A DNA stretch of 64,000 nt from Holophagaceae bacterium (lineage in GTDB: Bacteria > Acidobacteriota > Holophagae > Holophagales > Holophagaceae): positions 1-64,000 of the forward strand of contig JANYBM010000115.1 in assembly GCA_025361125.1 (NCBI GenBank), given 5' to 3'. Shown piece by piece: positions 51,488 to 60,586 of the stretch. The notes beneath the pieces were generated by a model that was not told where the DNA came from, did not search any database, and was given only the letters and a program-made list of their open reading frames with translations. A program made the position numbers and the translations under genes. The stretch's first letter is position 1, and each line of letters begins with the position of its first letter.

Positions 51488-52713
51488 TTCCTCTCCATGA
51501 AATCCAGATCCCTTCCATGGGTATCCTCCAGCCCAGCCAGGCTGACCGCCGCCAAGGCGAAACAGGCAAGCCCCACGACCCAGGCGGCACCCAGTAGGCC
51601 CATCGACGTTTTGAGCATCAGGAAACCGCTCGTGATGAGAACCACTGAACCCCGAAGGAAATTCGGCACGGTGGTGGCAACAGTGGCTCGCAGATTGGTT
51701 CCGAACTGTTCCGCGGCGATGGTCACGTAGACCGCCCAGTAACCCGCGGCCAGACCCATATAGGCCATCAGGACGTACATCCAGAACGTTGTGAAGCCCC
51801 GGCTCAGGAGAAACGCCGCCACACCGATGAAAGCCGCAGCCATGAAGATGCCTACAACTTTGGTGCGGCTGCCCCAGGCTTGGCTCAGGAAACCCGAGGC
51901 CAGGCTGCCCACGGTTACGCCGCTGTAGCAGCAGGCGATGGCTACGGCGGTATTCAGCTTCCCTACCACGCGTAGGCTCAGTCCGAACTCCGGTGCGAAA
52001 AAGATCAGGATGCCCATGATGAACCACATGGGCAGGCCGATGAGGATGCAGCGCAGATAACGTCCAAAGCGGCTCCAGGCGGTGAACAGGCTCAAGAAGT
52101 CGCCCCGTTTCACTGAGGCATCCTGGGTCTTTTTGAACATCAGGCTTTCACGCATGCCCATCCGCAAGCAAAGCAACAGAAGGCCAAGGGCACCACCCGC
52201 CAGGTAGGCATGCTGCCAAGTCAGATACCGTCCAACCAAGGCTGCGGTCACCGTACCGAAAACTCCCACCGACGCCACCACCGCGGTTCCGTAGCCGCGC
52301 AATTCCTTGGGCAGAACTTCGGATACCAGCGTTACCGCCGCGCCCAGCTCGCCCGCCAGACCAAGCCCCGCCATGAACCGCCAAAAGGCATAGCTGGGTA
52401 TGCCTGTCACGAAGGCGTTGGCGATATTCGCCACTGAATACAGCGCGATGCTGCCAAAGAGCGTAGAGAGGCGGCCCTTGCGATCTCCCAGCACACCCCA
52501 GAAAATGCCACCCAGCAACATGCCCGCCATTTGGGCGTTGAGCAGCAAGGCACCTATGTTGATCTGCGGATCCCCTAATGGAATACCAAGCGCCGTCAGG
52601 CTCGGCTGCCGCACGATGGGAAACAGCAATAGATCGAACATGTCCACAAAGTAACCAAGGGCGGCCACGAGAACAGTCAAGTTCAAGATGTTTCGAATCG
52701 GTGGGCGGGTCAT
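51484..52713 (-). CDS. Major facilitator superfamily transporter
   Basis: A 409-residue inner-membrane protein with about 12 helices. The loop 2-3 motif GVLGDRKGRLSTL and the repeated half-structure identify the MFS, and the N-terminal YFVDMFDLLLFPIV with an acidic helix 1 resembles metabolite/proton symporters of organic acids. The substrate is not determinable. I chose the ATG at 52713; a TTG at 52743 is in frame. The stop overlaps the DUF1501 stop by 4 bp on the opposite strand. Confidence 0.85.
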   Translation of the reverse strand: MTRPPIRNILNLTVLVAALGYFVDMFDLLLFPIVRQPSLTALGIPLGDPQINIGALLLNAQMAGMLLGGIFWGVLGDRKGRLSTLFGSIALYSVANIANAFVTGIPSYAFWRFMAGLGLAGELGAAVTLVSEVLPKELRGYGTAVVASVGVFGTVTAALVGRYLTWQHAYLAGGALGLLLLCLRMGMRESLMFKKTQDASVKRGDFLSLFTAWSRFGRYLRCILIGLPMWFIMGILIFFAPEFGLSLRVVGKLNTAVAIACCYSGVTVGSLASGFLSQAWGSRTKVVGIFMAAAFIGVAAFLLSRGFTTFWMYVLMAYMGLAAGYWAVYVTIAAEQFGTNLRATVATTVPNFLRGSVVLITSGFLMLKTSMGLLGAAWVVGLACFALAAVSLAGLEDTHGRDLDFMERN

Positions 52714-52765
52714 AAGAAAAAGGTAGCCGATCGCAGGCAGCAACGATCAACGAAACCTGAAGCCC

Positions 52766-53545
52766 CTACTTCTTCAGCGCCAGCAACACGGCCGCAAGCA
52801 CCACGAGACCTGCAAAGGCTCGGCGCAGATGCGTGCTCCTGATGCGCGTGGCGCCTCGGGCACCGAGGTAGGCTCCGGCGGCAAAACCAAGGCCCACGCC
52901 GCCCATGAGGGCCCATGGAAAACCTGATTGGGCCTGGGCGTAAACCAGAACGCCAGGCAGACCGATGGGTGGCAGCATCACCGCAAGGCTCGTGACCTGC
53001 GCCTCGGTTTGCGAAAAGCCAAGCCACCAGGCCACCAGTGGAATGATGATGAGGCCGCCGCCTATCCCCAACAGCCCTGATGCCAGGCCACCCGCAAATC
53101 CAATGATGAGCCCCGGAATCCAATACTCACCGGTGGGGTGGTCCATGGCGCCGACTTTGGCGTTGCCGCCGCTCTTCTGTGTGATCATCCGCAAAGCCAC
53201 AAGCAGCAGGAAAAAGACGAAGCCCCATCGCATTGGCCTTTCGGGAATTGAATTTGCAAGCAGGCTTCCAGCCAGAACGCCGAAGAGAAACCCCAAAACA
53301 AGGATGCCCACCAGGGTCCAAAGAATTCGTACGCCACTGCGGCGATAGTGCAACACCGCTGGCAGCCCGACAGGGAGGAGCATCACCGCAAGCGTCACGC
53401 CTTGGGCCCTGTGTTGATCCAGGCCCAACGCCAGCGCCAGGAGGGGTACCAGCACGATTCCTCCACCGATCCCGAAGAGCCCCGAAAGCACGCCCCCGAC
53501 CAATCCCGCACCGATGCCCGCCGCTAGTTGCAGGCCTGGGTTCAT
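52766..53545 (-). CDS. TauE/SafE family membrane exporter
   Basis: A 259-residue membrane protein with about eight helices and the two-fold repeat of the sulfite exporter family: GGVLSGLFGIGGGIVLVPLLA in the first half and GGLASGLLGIGGGLIIIPLVAWWLG in the second. Members export sulfite or small organosulfur or carboxylate anions. It overlaps the upstream 166-residue gene by 4 bases. Substrate unknown. Confidence 0.88.
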   Translation of the reverse strand: MNPGLQLAAGIGAGLVGGVLSGLFGIGGGIVLVPLLALALGLDQHRAQGVTLAVMLLPVGLPAVLHYRRSGVRILWTLVGILVLGFLFGVLAGSLLANSIPERPMRWGFVFFLLLVALRMITQKSGGNAKVGAMDHPTGEYWIPGLIIGFAGGLASGLLGIGGGLIIIPLVAWWLGFSQTEAQVTSLAVMLPPIGLPGVLVYAQAQSGFPWALMGGVGLGFAAGAYLGARGATRIRSTHLRRAFAGLVVLAAVLLALKK

Positions 53546-54042
53546 GGCGCACTCAAGGGTAGGAGGGGGTGTTGCATGTCGAAGGTGCAGCCCAGCCGCT
53601 GCCCCTCGGCTTCGAGGGTGATGTAATTTTTCTGCCTGCGACTTTGTTCAAAAAGCACGGCGTTCCTCAGTCTCCAACCCTTTGAAGCTTGGAGTGACGC
53701 CTCCAGCGTGAAGACGATTTCTTCGATGCCGATCTCCTGGTTAACGATCTTGAATGGCATCACTTTACCCTTGGGTGAAACCAACTCTAGGCGCCCTTTG
53801 AAGTAGGCTTCCAGAAGGCCCACTTCGTATCCTGCATCCTTCATTTCCAGATGGCCGCCGGTGAAGGCTTCCAGCGCAGGGTGCAGGTTATGCACCGAAA
53901 TTCGTATGCGCAAACGTACCAAGCCTGGGGTCAGCGTAAGTGTTCCGTAACTGATAGGAAAGATGTGGGCCGAGAGCCCCATCGAAGCCACGCTCATGGC
54001 CACCAGAACCGTATTTCTCGAGAATTGCTGCAGGTTGCTCAC
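53542..54042 (-). CDS. Exported protein of unknown function
   Basis: A 166-residue protein with a signal peptide (VLVAMSVASMGLSAHIFP) and a predicted beta-rich mature part (GTLTLTPGLVRLRIRISVHNLHPALEAFTGG spread over about 34-65). It resembles small periplasmic proteins that precede membrane exporters, but I do not recognise a family. It is coupled to the TauE gene (ATGA). Confidence 0.55.
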   Translation of the reverse strand: MSNLQQFSRNTVLVAMSVASMGLSAHIFPISYGTLTLTPGLVRLRIRISVHNLHPALEAFTGGHLEMKDAGYEVGLLEAYFKGRLELVSPKGKVMPFKIVNQEIGIEEIVFTLEASLQASKGWRLRNAVLFEQSRRQKNYITLEAEGQRLGCTFDMQHPLLPLSAP

Positions 54043-54045
54043 AGC

Positions 54046-56427
54046 CTAGATTGTCCCGCCCTTTTTCGTCGGTGCTAGCTTCGATTCCCCTGTTTTATGC
54101 TGCATAGGGTTAGACGGATTGGCGGGATTTTTGATGAGGTTCAAAGGCTTCGGTGTGCCAATGTGCCGCGGAAAACTATTGTTGCTTTCGTCCACATCTG
54201 GAAGTTCGTGAAGCGGATCGAGTTCCACAGATATCAACTGCTTTTCGGTGATCACCAGTTTCGCAAACCGTTCTTCGTTTTGCAGCCAGGCCTGGACTGG
54301 AATTCGCAATATCTCATGGCTCCCATCGGCGTAGCTGAGCTTGGCCAGGATGGGCATCGGAAATTTACCTACGTTGCGGAAGGATATGCGGTAGAGGGTC
54401 TGTTTGAAATTCAGAGCCTCACGTTCCTCAGGCTTGAGACCTTTCAGCAGAACCTCCAACTTTTGTTGCTCGTTGGCGTCCACCGCATAGGGGTCGTAAG
54501 CGCCATTGCTATAGAAATCTTGAAGCCCCAGGCGTTTTTCTTCGCCACCTTCAGGAATGATCCCCTTGTCGTGAAGCCTTGAAACATTGGCGTCTTTTTG
54601 GGTGTCTTCTTCCTTCAGCCGCTGTTTCTGCTTCACGGAATCCAGGTCCGAAATGCGGAAGGCTTCCACATTTTCAACCGCTAAGTCTGGCGCCAGTGTG
54701 GTGTAGAACCACCCGCGCCAGAACCAGTCCAGATCCATTCCAGAAGCATCGCTCATGGTCCGGAAAAAATCTGCGGGTTGGGGCCGTTTGAACTTCCAAC
54801 GCCGTGCGTACTCCTTGAATGCGAAATCAAACAGTTCGCGGCCCATCAATGTTTCGCGGAGCATATCCAGACCTGCCGCAGGCTTGGCGTAGGCATTGAG
54901 TCCACCATGCCGAACCGCCTCGCTTTGGGTCATGATGGGGGTCGCATCCGGGAATTTCAGATAGTCCACAATGCGCTGCTGCTGTCCCGTGGCGCCAGGA
55001 AAGGCTGGGTCCCATTCGCGTTCCGCAAGATGCTGCAGGAAGGTGTTGAAGCCTTCGTCCATCCAGGTCCATTGCCGCTCATCGGTGTTCACGATCATGG
55101 GAAAGAAGTTGTGGCCAACTTCGTGAATGATGACGCCCACCAGGCCAAGTTTCGTTCGCTGGCTATAGGTACCGTCCTTTTCAGGACGCGGGCCGTTGAA
55201 GCAGAGCATCGGGTATTCCATGCCACCGCCACCCCCCAAACCCAGGCAGCTGGCCGCGGCGGGGTATGGATAATCGAAGGTGAAGCGACCGTAGACCCGC
55301 AGCGTGTGGGCCACGGCGGCAGTGCTGTACTTGTCCCACAGAGGCATTCCTTCCTTGGTGTAGCCACTCTGCGCCATCACCACATGATCATTGATCTTCA
55401 CGCCTTGGGCATCCCAGATCAGACGCTTGCAGGCGTTCCACGCGAAGTCGCGAACATTCGTAGCCTTGAATCGCCAGGTCAGGTCACCGCTCCCAGGTGG
55501 TCTGGATTCTGGCTTTCCAGCTTCTTCCGGTGGCGCGATCATGATGGGTTTTTCGCTGCTTCGCGCTTTGTCCAGCCGATCTCGTTGTGCTGCTGTGAGT
55601 ACTTCATTCGGATTTTGCAGCTCCCCGGTGGCCAGCATCACAAAATCATGGGGAACGCTTATCTCCACATCCCAATCACCGAATTCCAGGGTAAATTCGC
55701 CCTGTCCCAGATACTGCTCCAGCTGCCAGCCCGTATCATCGGTGTAGGCTGCGGCCCGTGGCTGCCACTGGGCTATGTTGTAGAGCCGTGCGCCACCCTC
55801 CAGTTGCTCATAGCCACTGCGTCCGCGCGCCAGCTTGTAGTTGTTCACGGTGTAATCCCACCCCATGGAGAGCTGCACGAGTTCCCCGGCCTTGAGAGGT
55901 TGAGGAAGGTCCACGCGCATCATTGTGTCGTTCACCACCTGATGCAGGGGGGTACCATTGGCATCCTTCACAAAATGAATGGTAAAGCCGTCGACCCGGT
56001 CATTCTTCGTCAGGGCGTCGAAAGCACGAAAGGGGAGGCCTTTACCCATGTCGCCCGCCATGGCACCAAGCTCTATGGCATTGCGGCTATTGCGCCCCAC
56101 GCTGCCAGCTTTCTGAATGTTCTGGTCCAACTGGAACCAGAGGTAGCGCAGCTCATCGGGCGAATCATTGTGGTAAGTGAGGTCTTGGGTGCCACTGATT
56201 TTCTGGGTAACGTCGTCCAGACTTACCTTGATTTTGTAGTCCACGCGCTGTTGCCAGTACTTGTGCCCTGGCGCACCGCTGGCAGCGCGATAGACGTTGG
56301 GCGTGGGCAGAGTATCGAGCTTTCGGAAAGAGCTTTCGTTACCCTTCGAGACATTCACCGGATACTGTGGGGTTTGGGCAGCAAGACTGAGCATCAACAC
56401 AGAAAAAGCCAGAGCCGGAATGCGCAC
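54046..56427 (-). CDS. M1-family zinc metallopeptidase, exported
   Basis: A 793-residue aminopeptidase-type protein with a signal peptide (IPALAFSVLMLSLAAQ). The zinc site HEVGHNFFP with the downstream glutamate in DEGFNTF (18 residues on) is the M1 signature. The N-terminal beta domain (KIKVSLDDVTQKISGTQDLTYHN) and a C-terminal helical and beta part complete the fold. The canonical GAMEN motif is replaced by GGGMEYP, as in other bacterial exported M1 members. The GTG start at 56427 has GAGG 5 nt upstream. The frame stays open far upstream but that part is antisense to the next gene. Confidence 0.9.
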   Translation of the reverse strand: MRIPALAFSVLMLSLAAQTPQYPVNVSKGNESSFRKLDTLPTPNVYRAASGAPGHKYWQQRVDYKIKVSLDDVTQKISGTQDLTYHNDSPDELRYLWFQLDQNIQKAGSVGRNSRNAIELGAMAGDMGKGLPFRAFDALTKNDRVDGFTIHFVKDANGTPLHQVVNDTMMRVDLPQPLKAGELVQLSMGWDYTVNNYKLARGRSGYEQLEGGARLYNIAQWQPRAAAYTDDTGWQLEQYLGQGEFTLEFGDWDVEISVPHDFVMLATGELQNPNEVLTAAQRDRLDKARSSEKPIMIAPPEEAGKPESRPPGSGDLTWRFKATNVRDFAWNACKRLIWDAQGVKINDHVVMAQSGYTKEGMPLWDKYSTAAVAHTLRVYGRFTFDYPYPAAASCLGLGGGGGMEYPMLCFNGPRPEKDGTYSQRTKLGLVGVIIHEVGHNFFPMIVNTDERQWTWMDEGFNTFLQHLAEREWDPAFPGATGQQQRIVDYLKFPDATPIMTQSEAVRHGGLNAYAKPAAGLDMLRETLMGRELFDFAFKEYARRWKFKRPQPADFFRTMSDASGMDLDWFWRGWFYTTLAPDLAVENVEAFRISDLDSVKQKQRLKEEDTQKDANVSRLHDKGIIPEGGEEKRLGLQDFYSNGAYDPYAVDANEQQKLEVLLKGLKPEEREALNFKQTLYRISFRNVGKFPMPILAKLSYADGSHEILRIPVQAWLQNEERFAKLVITEKQLISVELDPLHELPDVDESNNSFPRHIGTPKPLNLIKNPANPSNPMQHKTGESKLAPTKKGGTI

Positions 56428-56543
56428 GTGAGCCTCGCGAAACAGTGATCCATCGTAACACGATGGCTTAGACCGGGACAGATCGCTGCCCTCGTGTTCC
56501 AATGGAGAACTGCGCCATCCCGGCTTCCGAGTGCTTGTTACAC

Positions 56544-57320
56544 ATGCAGATCCAGCTTTCAGACGATGTTCACCTCGATAGCCGCCGCGCCATTTGGCTG
56601 CCCCGCCAGGGGACTTTGGTACTCTCGGATTTTTTTCTGGGTCTTGGCGCCGCCCGGCGTAAACGCCCAGACGCCATGCCTCTCGGCGGTCAGCAAGATG
56701 TTTGGGAGCGCCTTTTCGCGCTGCTAGATGAGCTCCAGCCCAAGCGCGTGGCCCTTCTGGGCGATGTGAAGCCCAATCAGGGATCCCTGGAGGGGGAAGA
56801 GGCCGAAGAACTGCGCAGCACGTTCCGCAAGATCGCCAAACACGGTCGTGAAGTCGTCCAAGTGGTGAGTCATCCCGAGCGGGCCTGGGGTCCTGCCATG
56901 GAAGGCACCGGGGTCCAACCCGCGGAAACCTACCGCGTGGGGCCTTATACACTCATGCATCGCCGCCGAATTTTCGTCTATCCACGCCATGACCAACCCG
57001 GTGGATTCTGGATCAATGGTGGCGTTCATCCCCTCTTCGCCGCACCCATGGATACCGTGGATGGCCAACCCATCTGGCATCGCCATCCCGCCTTTCTCTA
57101 CACCGGTTTCGCGCTCATCATGCCGCCCTTTGTAGGCTACGCCCAAGGTTGGGAAGTCATGCAGCCTGAGCGGCTGCCCCGGCAGGCCAGGGCCTGGAAG
57201 CTTCTCGGGGAGCATATCGCCCCCTTGGATATCACCTCACTCCCGCCTGCCCCCGAAGGAATGCGAAGCCTCCAGCGCCCCACCAAGGGAAAGCCGAGGG
57301 AAGTGGTGAAGGGGGAGTAG
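56544..57320 (+). CDS. Metallophosphoesterase-like protein with degenerate metal site
   Basis: A 258-residue protein whose outline fits the PdeM/YmdB-like metallophosphoesterases (LPRQGTLVLSDFFLGLGAARRKR, then VALLGDVKPNQGS). Metal-site motifs are changed: DxH reads DFF, GNHD reads SHPE, and the final GHxH reads GGVHP. Only GD is kept. It is therefore probably inactive or uses a different chemistry. The start is uncertain: ATG 56544 aligns with family starts, ATG 56502 is also open. Divergent from the M1 peptidase gene, with about 117 bp between starts. Confidence 0.6.
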   Translation: MQIQLSDDVHLDSRRAIWLPRQGTLVLSDFFLGLGAARRKRPDAMPLGGQQDVWERLFALLDELQPKRVALLGDVKPNQGSLEGEEAEELRSTFRKIAKHGREVVQVVSHPERAWGPAMEGTGVQPAETYRVGPYTLMHRRRIFVYPRHDQPGGFWINGGVHPLFAAPMDTVDGQPIWHRHPAFLYTGFALIMPPFVGYAQGWEVMQPERLPRQARAWKLLGEHIAPLDITSLPPAPEGMRSLQRPTKGKPREVVKGE

Positions 57321-57424
57321 GCCAGGATGGCGGTGGGCGTTAGGCCCTCATTCCCAAGTCCCATGGCAAGATACATCACAAGGCATGTAAATACTTAAAC
57401 TCACCTAGCAAAATTTTGGACCTG

Positions 57425-57946
57425 TTATTTCGTCTTTCGCTTGGGTTTTGCGGGTGCTTTTTCTGCGGACGCGGACGCGCCGCCCACGACGGGTGTACCG
57501 TCGTCAAGCTTCAGATCCCAGCCGATGCGATCGCCCTTTTTCAGGCCGATGCGCTTGATGGTTCCCACCGTGAATTCGACGAAATGACGCGCGGGTACTG
57601 TTCCACCATAGGCTGGGCAATCATCGCCGCGCAGCGGGGAGCAGGGTGGCACATCGGCGACCATCTCCACCACTCTGCCCTCGGCTGAAAGCCACACCAC
57701 ATCCAGAGATATGAAGCAGTTCTTCATCCAGATACCGTGGGATCCGTCCTCTTGGTAAATGAAAATCATGCAATGGTCTTTGTCCATGGACTTGCGCCCC
57801 ATGAGTCCCTTCTGTTGTTCCAGGGGTGTCACGGCGACCTCGGCCACAAAGCGATGGCCCTTAGCCGTCACCATGCCGCTGCCCGCGCCAAAGGCCGCGA
57901 TCGAACTTAGGCTTCCAAGCAGGGCGGGTCGAATGAATCGGCGCAT
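57425..57946 (-). CDS. DUF192 family exported protein
   Basis: A 173-residue protein with a signal peptide (MRRFIRPALLGSLSSIAAFGAG) and a DUF192 domain: FVAEVAVTPLEQQKGLMGRKSM, MIFIYQEDGSHGIWMKNCFISLDVVWLS, and ARHFVEF. DUF192 proteins are small periplasmic beta-barrels of unknown function. The C-terminal tail is Lys/Ala/Pro-rich (KAPAKPKRK). The ATG at 57946 follows GGAG by 5-6 nt; the open frame upstream to 58060 is not used. From its start to the next gene (207 bp) no gene is seen. Confidence 0.82.
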   Translation of the reverse strand: MRRFIRPALLGSLSSIAAFGAGSGMVTAKGHRFVAEVAVTPLEQQKGLMGRKSMDKDHCMIFIYQEDGSHGIWMKNCFISLDVVWLSAEGRVVEMVADVPPCSPLRGDDCPAYGGTVPARHFVEFTVGTIKRIGLKKGDRIGWDLKLDDGTPVVGGASASAEKAPAKPKRKTK

Positions 57947-58153
57947 GCAAACTCCAAGGTGACCTACCATTCTAAGTCGTTGCATCAAAATAGACTGACC
58001 GACTCGGGAATGCGCCGACATAAGGTGCCGTAGCAATATAACCTGAACTGTACAGGTCATTTTGGCACGCCCCTAATGCCTCTCCCGACCAAGAAGTCTG
58101 TTGCATCCTCGCGTCTTGAGGCATAGCCTATATCACTTCACCTGGGTTGGTCT

Positions 58154-60586
58154 TTGAAGCCGTTTTCCCCTCTCGCATGTTGCCTCCTTGCCTTTGCTCC
58201 CCTTACGGCGGCACAGGGCAGTAATCCTGCGCCCTTGCGGGCGCTTCGAACCAGGGAACCCATCCATCTTGATGGCAAACTGGAGGAACCCATTTGGGCG
58301 TCTGCGCCCGTGGCCAGCGGGTTCACCGAGACGTGGCCGATCTATGGCAGCACCGCCAAGGTACCCACCGAAGTAAGAGTTCTTTACGATGACCACTTTA
58401 TTTATGTGGGGGCACGGATGCGCCATATTGCGGGCCAGGGACCCGTGATCCGCCGCATCCATCGCCGGGATCAGGACAGTGCCAGCGACTGGTTCACGGT
58501 TTACATAGACAGCCTGCATGACCGTCGCACCGCGTTTTCCTTCGGGGTGAATGCCGCCAACGTCCAGTCGGATTCCGTTTTTTTCAGCGATACCAATTCA
58601 GATAGATCCTGGGACGGCGTATGGGAAAGCGAGGTTTCAGTGAATGCGGATGGTTGGACCGCTGAGATCAAGATCCCGCTTGCCTTGTTACGGATCAAGC
58701 CCAGCGAGGGGCCTCAAACCTGGGGGATCAATTTTTCCAGGAATGATCAAGGTTCAATCCGCCAATCCAGTAGCTGGCAAGTACCCCCCCGAGGAGAGAA
58801 CGCCTTCGTAAGCCGCTTTCCTGATCTCACGGGGATCGAAGGCATACGCCCCCAGCCGCGTCGGGAATTCATTCCGTATTTAAGCGCCCAGCGGAAATTC
58901 GAAACGGCCCAGAATTTTGACGATCGGAAAGCGGAAGGCCGGGCGGGCCTCGACGCCCATTGGGGCCTCAGCACCCAATCACAATTGGATCTCACGGTCC
59001 GGCCCGACTTCGGTCAAGTGGAAGTGGATCAAGCTGTGTTGAATCTCAGCACAGTGGAAACTTTTTTTCCGGAAAAGCGGGCTTTCTTTTTGGAGGGGGC
59101 TGAAATATTCAACACCGTGGGCGGGCAACTGTTCTACAGTCGCCGGATCGGGAAAGCAGCGCCATTACTTGATCTTGGGATCGGAGAAACCCTTACCGAC
59201 CAGCCCCTTGTCACGGATATCACCGCCGCTGCCAAGTACACAACTAAAATAGATGGCATCAATCTCGGTGTCCTTGGCGCCAGTGTGGAACCCGCGCATG
59301 CAACGATTCGGGATGACACCGGTTCGGTCAGGAAACGTGAGGTTTCACCCCTGACAAATTATGGCGTGGCCAGACTTCAAAAAAGTCTTGATGATTCTGG
59401 AAGTTACCTGGGTGGCTTCACATCCTACGCCCATGAGGCTGGTCTTTCTGGCCGCGACGCATTGGTTGGTGCCCTGGACGGTTCTCTGAGATCAAAAGAT
59501 CGAAGTCAGACTCTGGCTTTCGCGTTGGTCCACAGCGAAGCAGGCCCGCTCGATTCAAAGGAAGCGGGCTGGTACGGATATCTTAGCGGTGTCAAGACCT
59601 GGTCCAACGGCTGGCGCGTCGGGGTTCAAACCTTCAATGCGGGGCGCAGTTTCAATCCGAATGATCTGGGTTACTTTTCGGACAGCGACAACAAGCGGAT
59701 CTTCTGGAGTGCCTCACGCCAATGGGACCAAACCTGGGGATCCTTGCGCAACTGGCAGGTCTATACAGAACAGGGCTATGACACGGATCAGGCCGGACAG
59801 AAAGTTCACCACCATATCTATGCTAACGGCCGCACGGATTTCACGAATTTCTGGTCGGTTTGGGCGGGTCTGGGACACAATTTTCAGATCCAGGACAACC
59901 GTGAACTGCGAACGTTCAGCCAACCCCATCGTCAATACTTAGAACGCCCAGGCAACACCTTTGCAAATGCAGGCTTCGACACCGCTGGCAACAAACCGTG
60001 GTATGTGCGGTTGGAAGTCAATCGTGAATGGTTTGCGGGCGGTCCATCTACGAACACAGACTTATTCCAAAACATCAAGCTTGGGTCTCGAATGGAATTG
60101 CAACTGCAGACATCCCTGGTCCGTGATGAGGGCGAAGTGCGTTGGCTGGAAACCCTGCACACCGATCCCGTCAAAGGGTATGGAGGTACGCCGGTGGTGG
60201 GCCTACGCCGACTCAGCGAATTCAACCAGACGCTACGCCTGGCCTATGCTTTTTCGCCCCGATTGACGGTACAGCTCTTCAGTCAATGGCTGGCGGTGGC
60301 TTGGGCCTTCCGGGATCTTCAGGCCTACTTGAACGATCATCAACTTCAGCCGACCACGACCACTGATGCCGCCGCTTTCAGTTACCGGCTTTGGAACGTG
60401 AACCTCATCACGCGCTGGGAATTCCGTCCCGGCTCTACGGCATACCTGGTCTACACCCACGGCGCCACCACCGATGCGCTCATCAACGATCACGCGAGCC
60501 TCAGTCCCCGCTCAGATCTTTCCCAGCTTCGGCACTTGCCCTCGGATGACGCGGTGCAGATCAAATTCAGTTGGCTGTTCCGCTAA
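58154..60586 (+). CDS. DUF5916 outer-membrane-like protein with N-terminal carbohydrate-binding-type domain
   Basis: An 810-residue exported protein with a signal peptide (PLACCLLAFAPLTAAQG). Residues about 35-225 look like a family 9-type carbohydrate-binding domain (IHLDGKLEEPIWASAP, YVGARMRHI, WTAEIKIPLALL). The rest has the alternating hydrophobic/aromatic pattern of a beta-barrel (QSQLDLTVRPDFGQVEVDQAVLNLS, spread from about 277; EKRAFFLEGAEIF), ending with an aromatic Phe-Arg C-terminus typical of outer-membrane barrels. TTG start with a weak ribosome site. Ligand unknown. Confidence 0.75.
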   Translation: MKPFSPLACCLLAFAPLTAAQGSNPAPLRALRTREPIHLDGKLEEPIWASAPVASGFTETWPIYGSTAKVPTEVRVLYDDHFIYVGARMRHIAGQGPVIRRIHRRDQDSASDWFTVYIDSLHDRRTAFSFGVNAANVQSDSVFFSDTNSDRSWDGVWESEVSVNADGWTAEIKIPLALLRIKPSEGPQTWGINFSRNDQGSIRQSSSWQVPPRGENAFVSRFPDLTGIEGIRPQPRREFIPYLSAQRKFETAQNFDDRKAEGRAGLDAHWGLSTQSQLDLTVRPDFGQVEVDQAVLNLSTVETFFPEKRAFFLEGAEIFNTVGGQLFYSRRIGKAAPLLDLGIGETLTDQPLVTDITAAAKYTTKIDGINLGVLGASVEPAHATIRDDTGSVRKREVSPLTNYGVARLQKSLDDSGSYLGGFTSYAHEAGLSGRDALVGALDGSLRSKDRSQTLAFALVHSEAGPLDSKEAGWYGYLSGVKTWSNGWRVGVQTFNAGRSFNPNDLGYFSDSDNKRIFWSASRQWDQTWGSLRNWQVYTEQGYDTDQAGQKVHHHIYANGRTDFTNFWSVWAGLGHNFQIQDNRELRTFSQPHRQYLERPGNTFANAGFDTAGNKPWYVRLEVNREWFAGGPSTNTDLFQNIKLGSRMELQLQTSLVRDEGEVRWLETLHTDPVKGYGGTPVVGLRRLSEFNQTLRLAYAFSPRLTVQLFSQWLAVAWAFRDLQAYLNDHQLQPTTTTDAAAFSYRLWNVNLITRWEFRPGSTAYLVYTHGATTDALINDHASLSPRSDLSQLRHLPSDDAVQIKFSWLFR

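Noticed and set aside
54778..56448. Long plus-strand open frame (556 codons) opposite the M1 peptidase gene.
   Set aside because: The minus strand carries an unmistakable zinc-peptidase signature with signal peptide over the same bases. The plus-strand translation has no recognisable pattern.
56428..56952. N-terminal extension of the M1 peptidase frame.
   Set aside because: The extension is antisense to the divergent phosphoesterase-like gene. A GTG with ribosome site at 56427 gives a proper signal peptide.
58062..58085. Possible sigma54 promoter (TGGCAC followed by AATGC) upstream of the DUF5916 gene.
   Set aside because: The spacing between the GG and GC elements is 12 instead of the required 10 bases.
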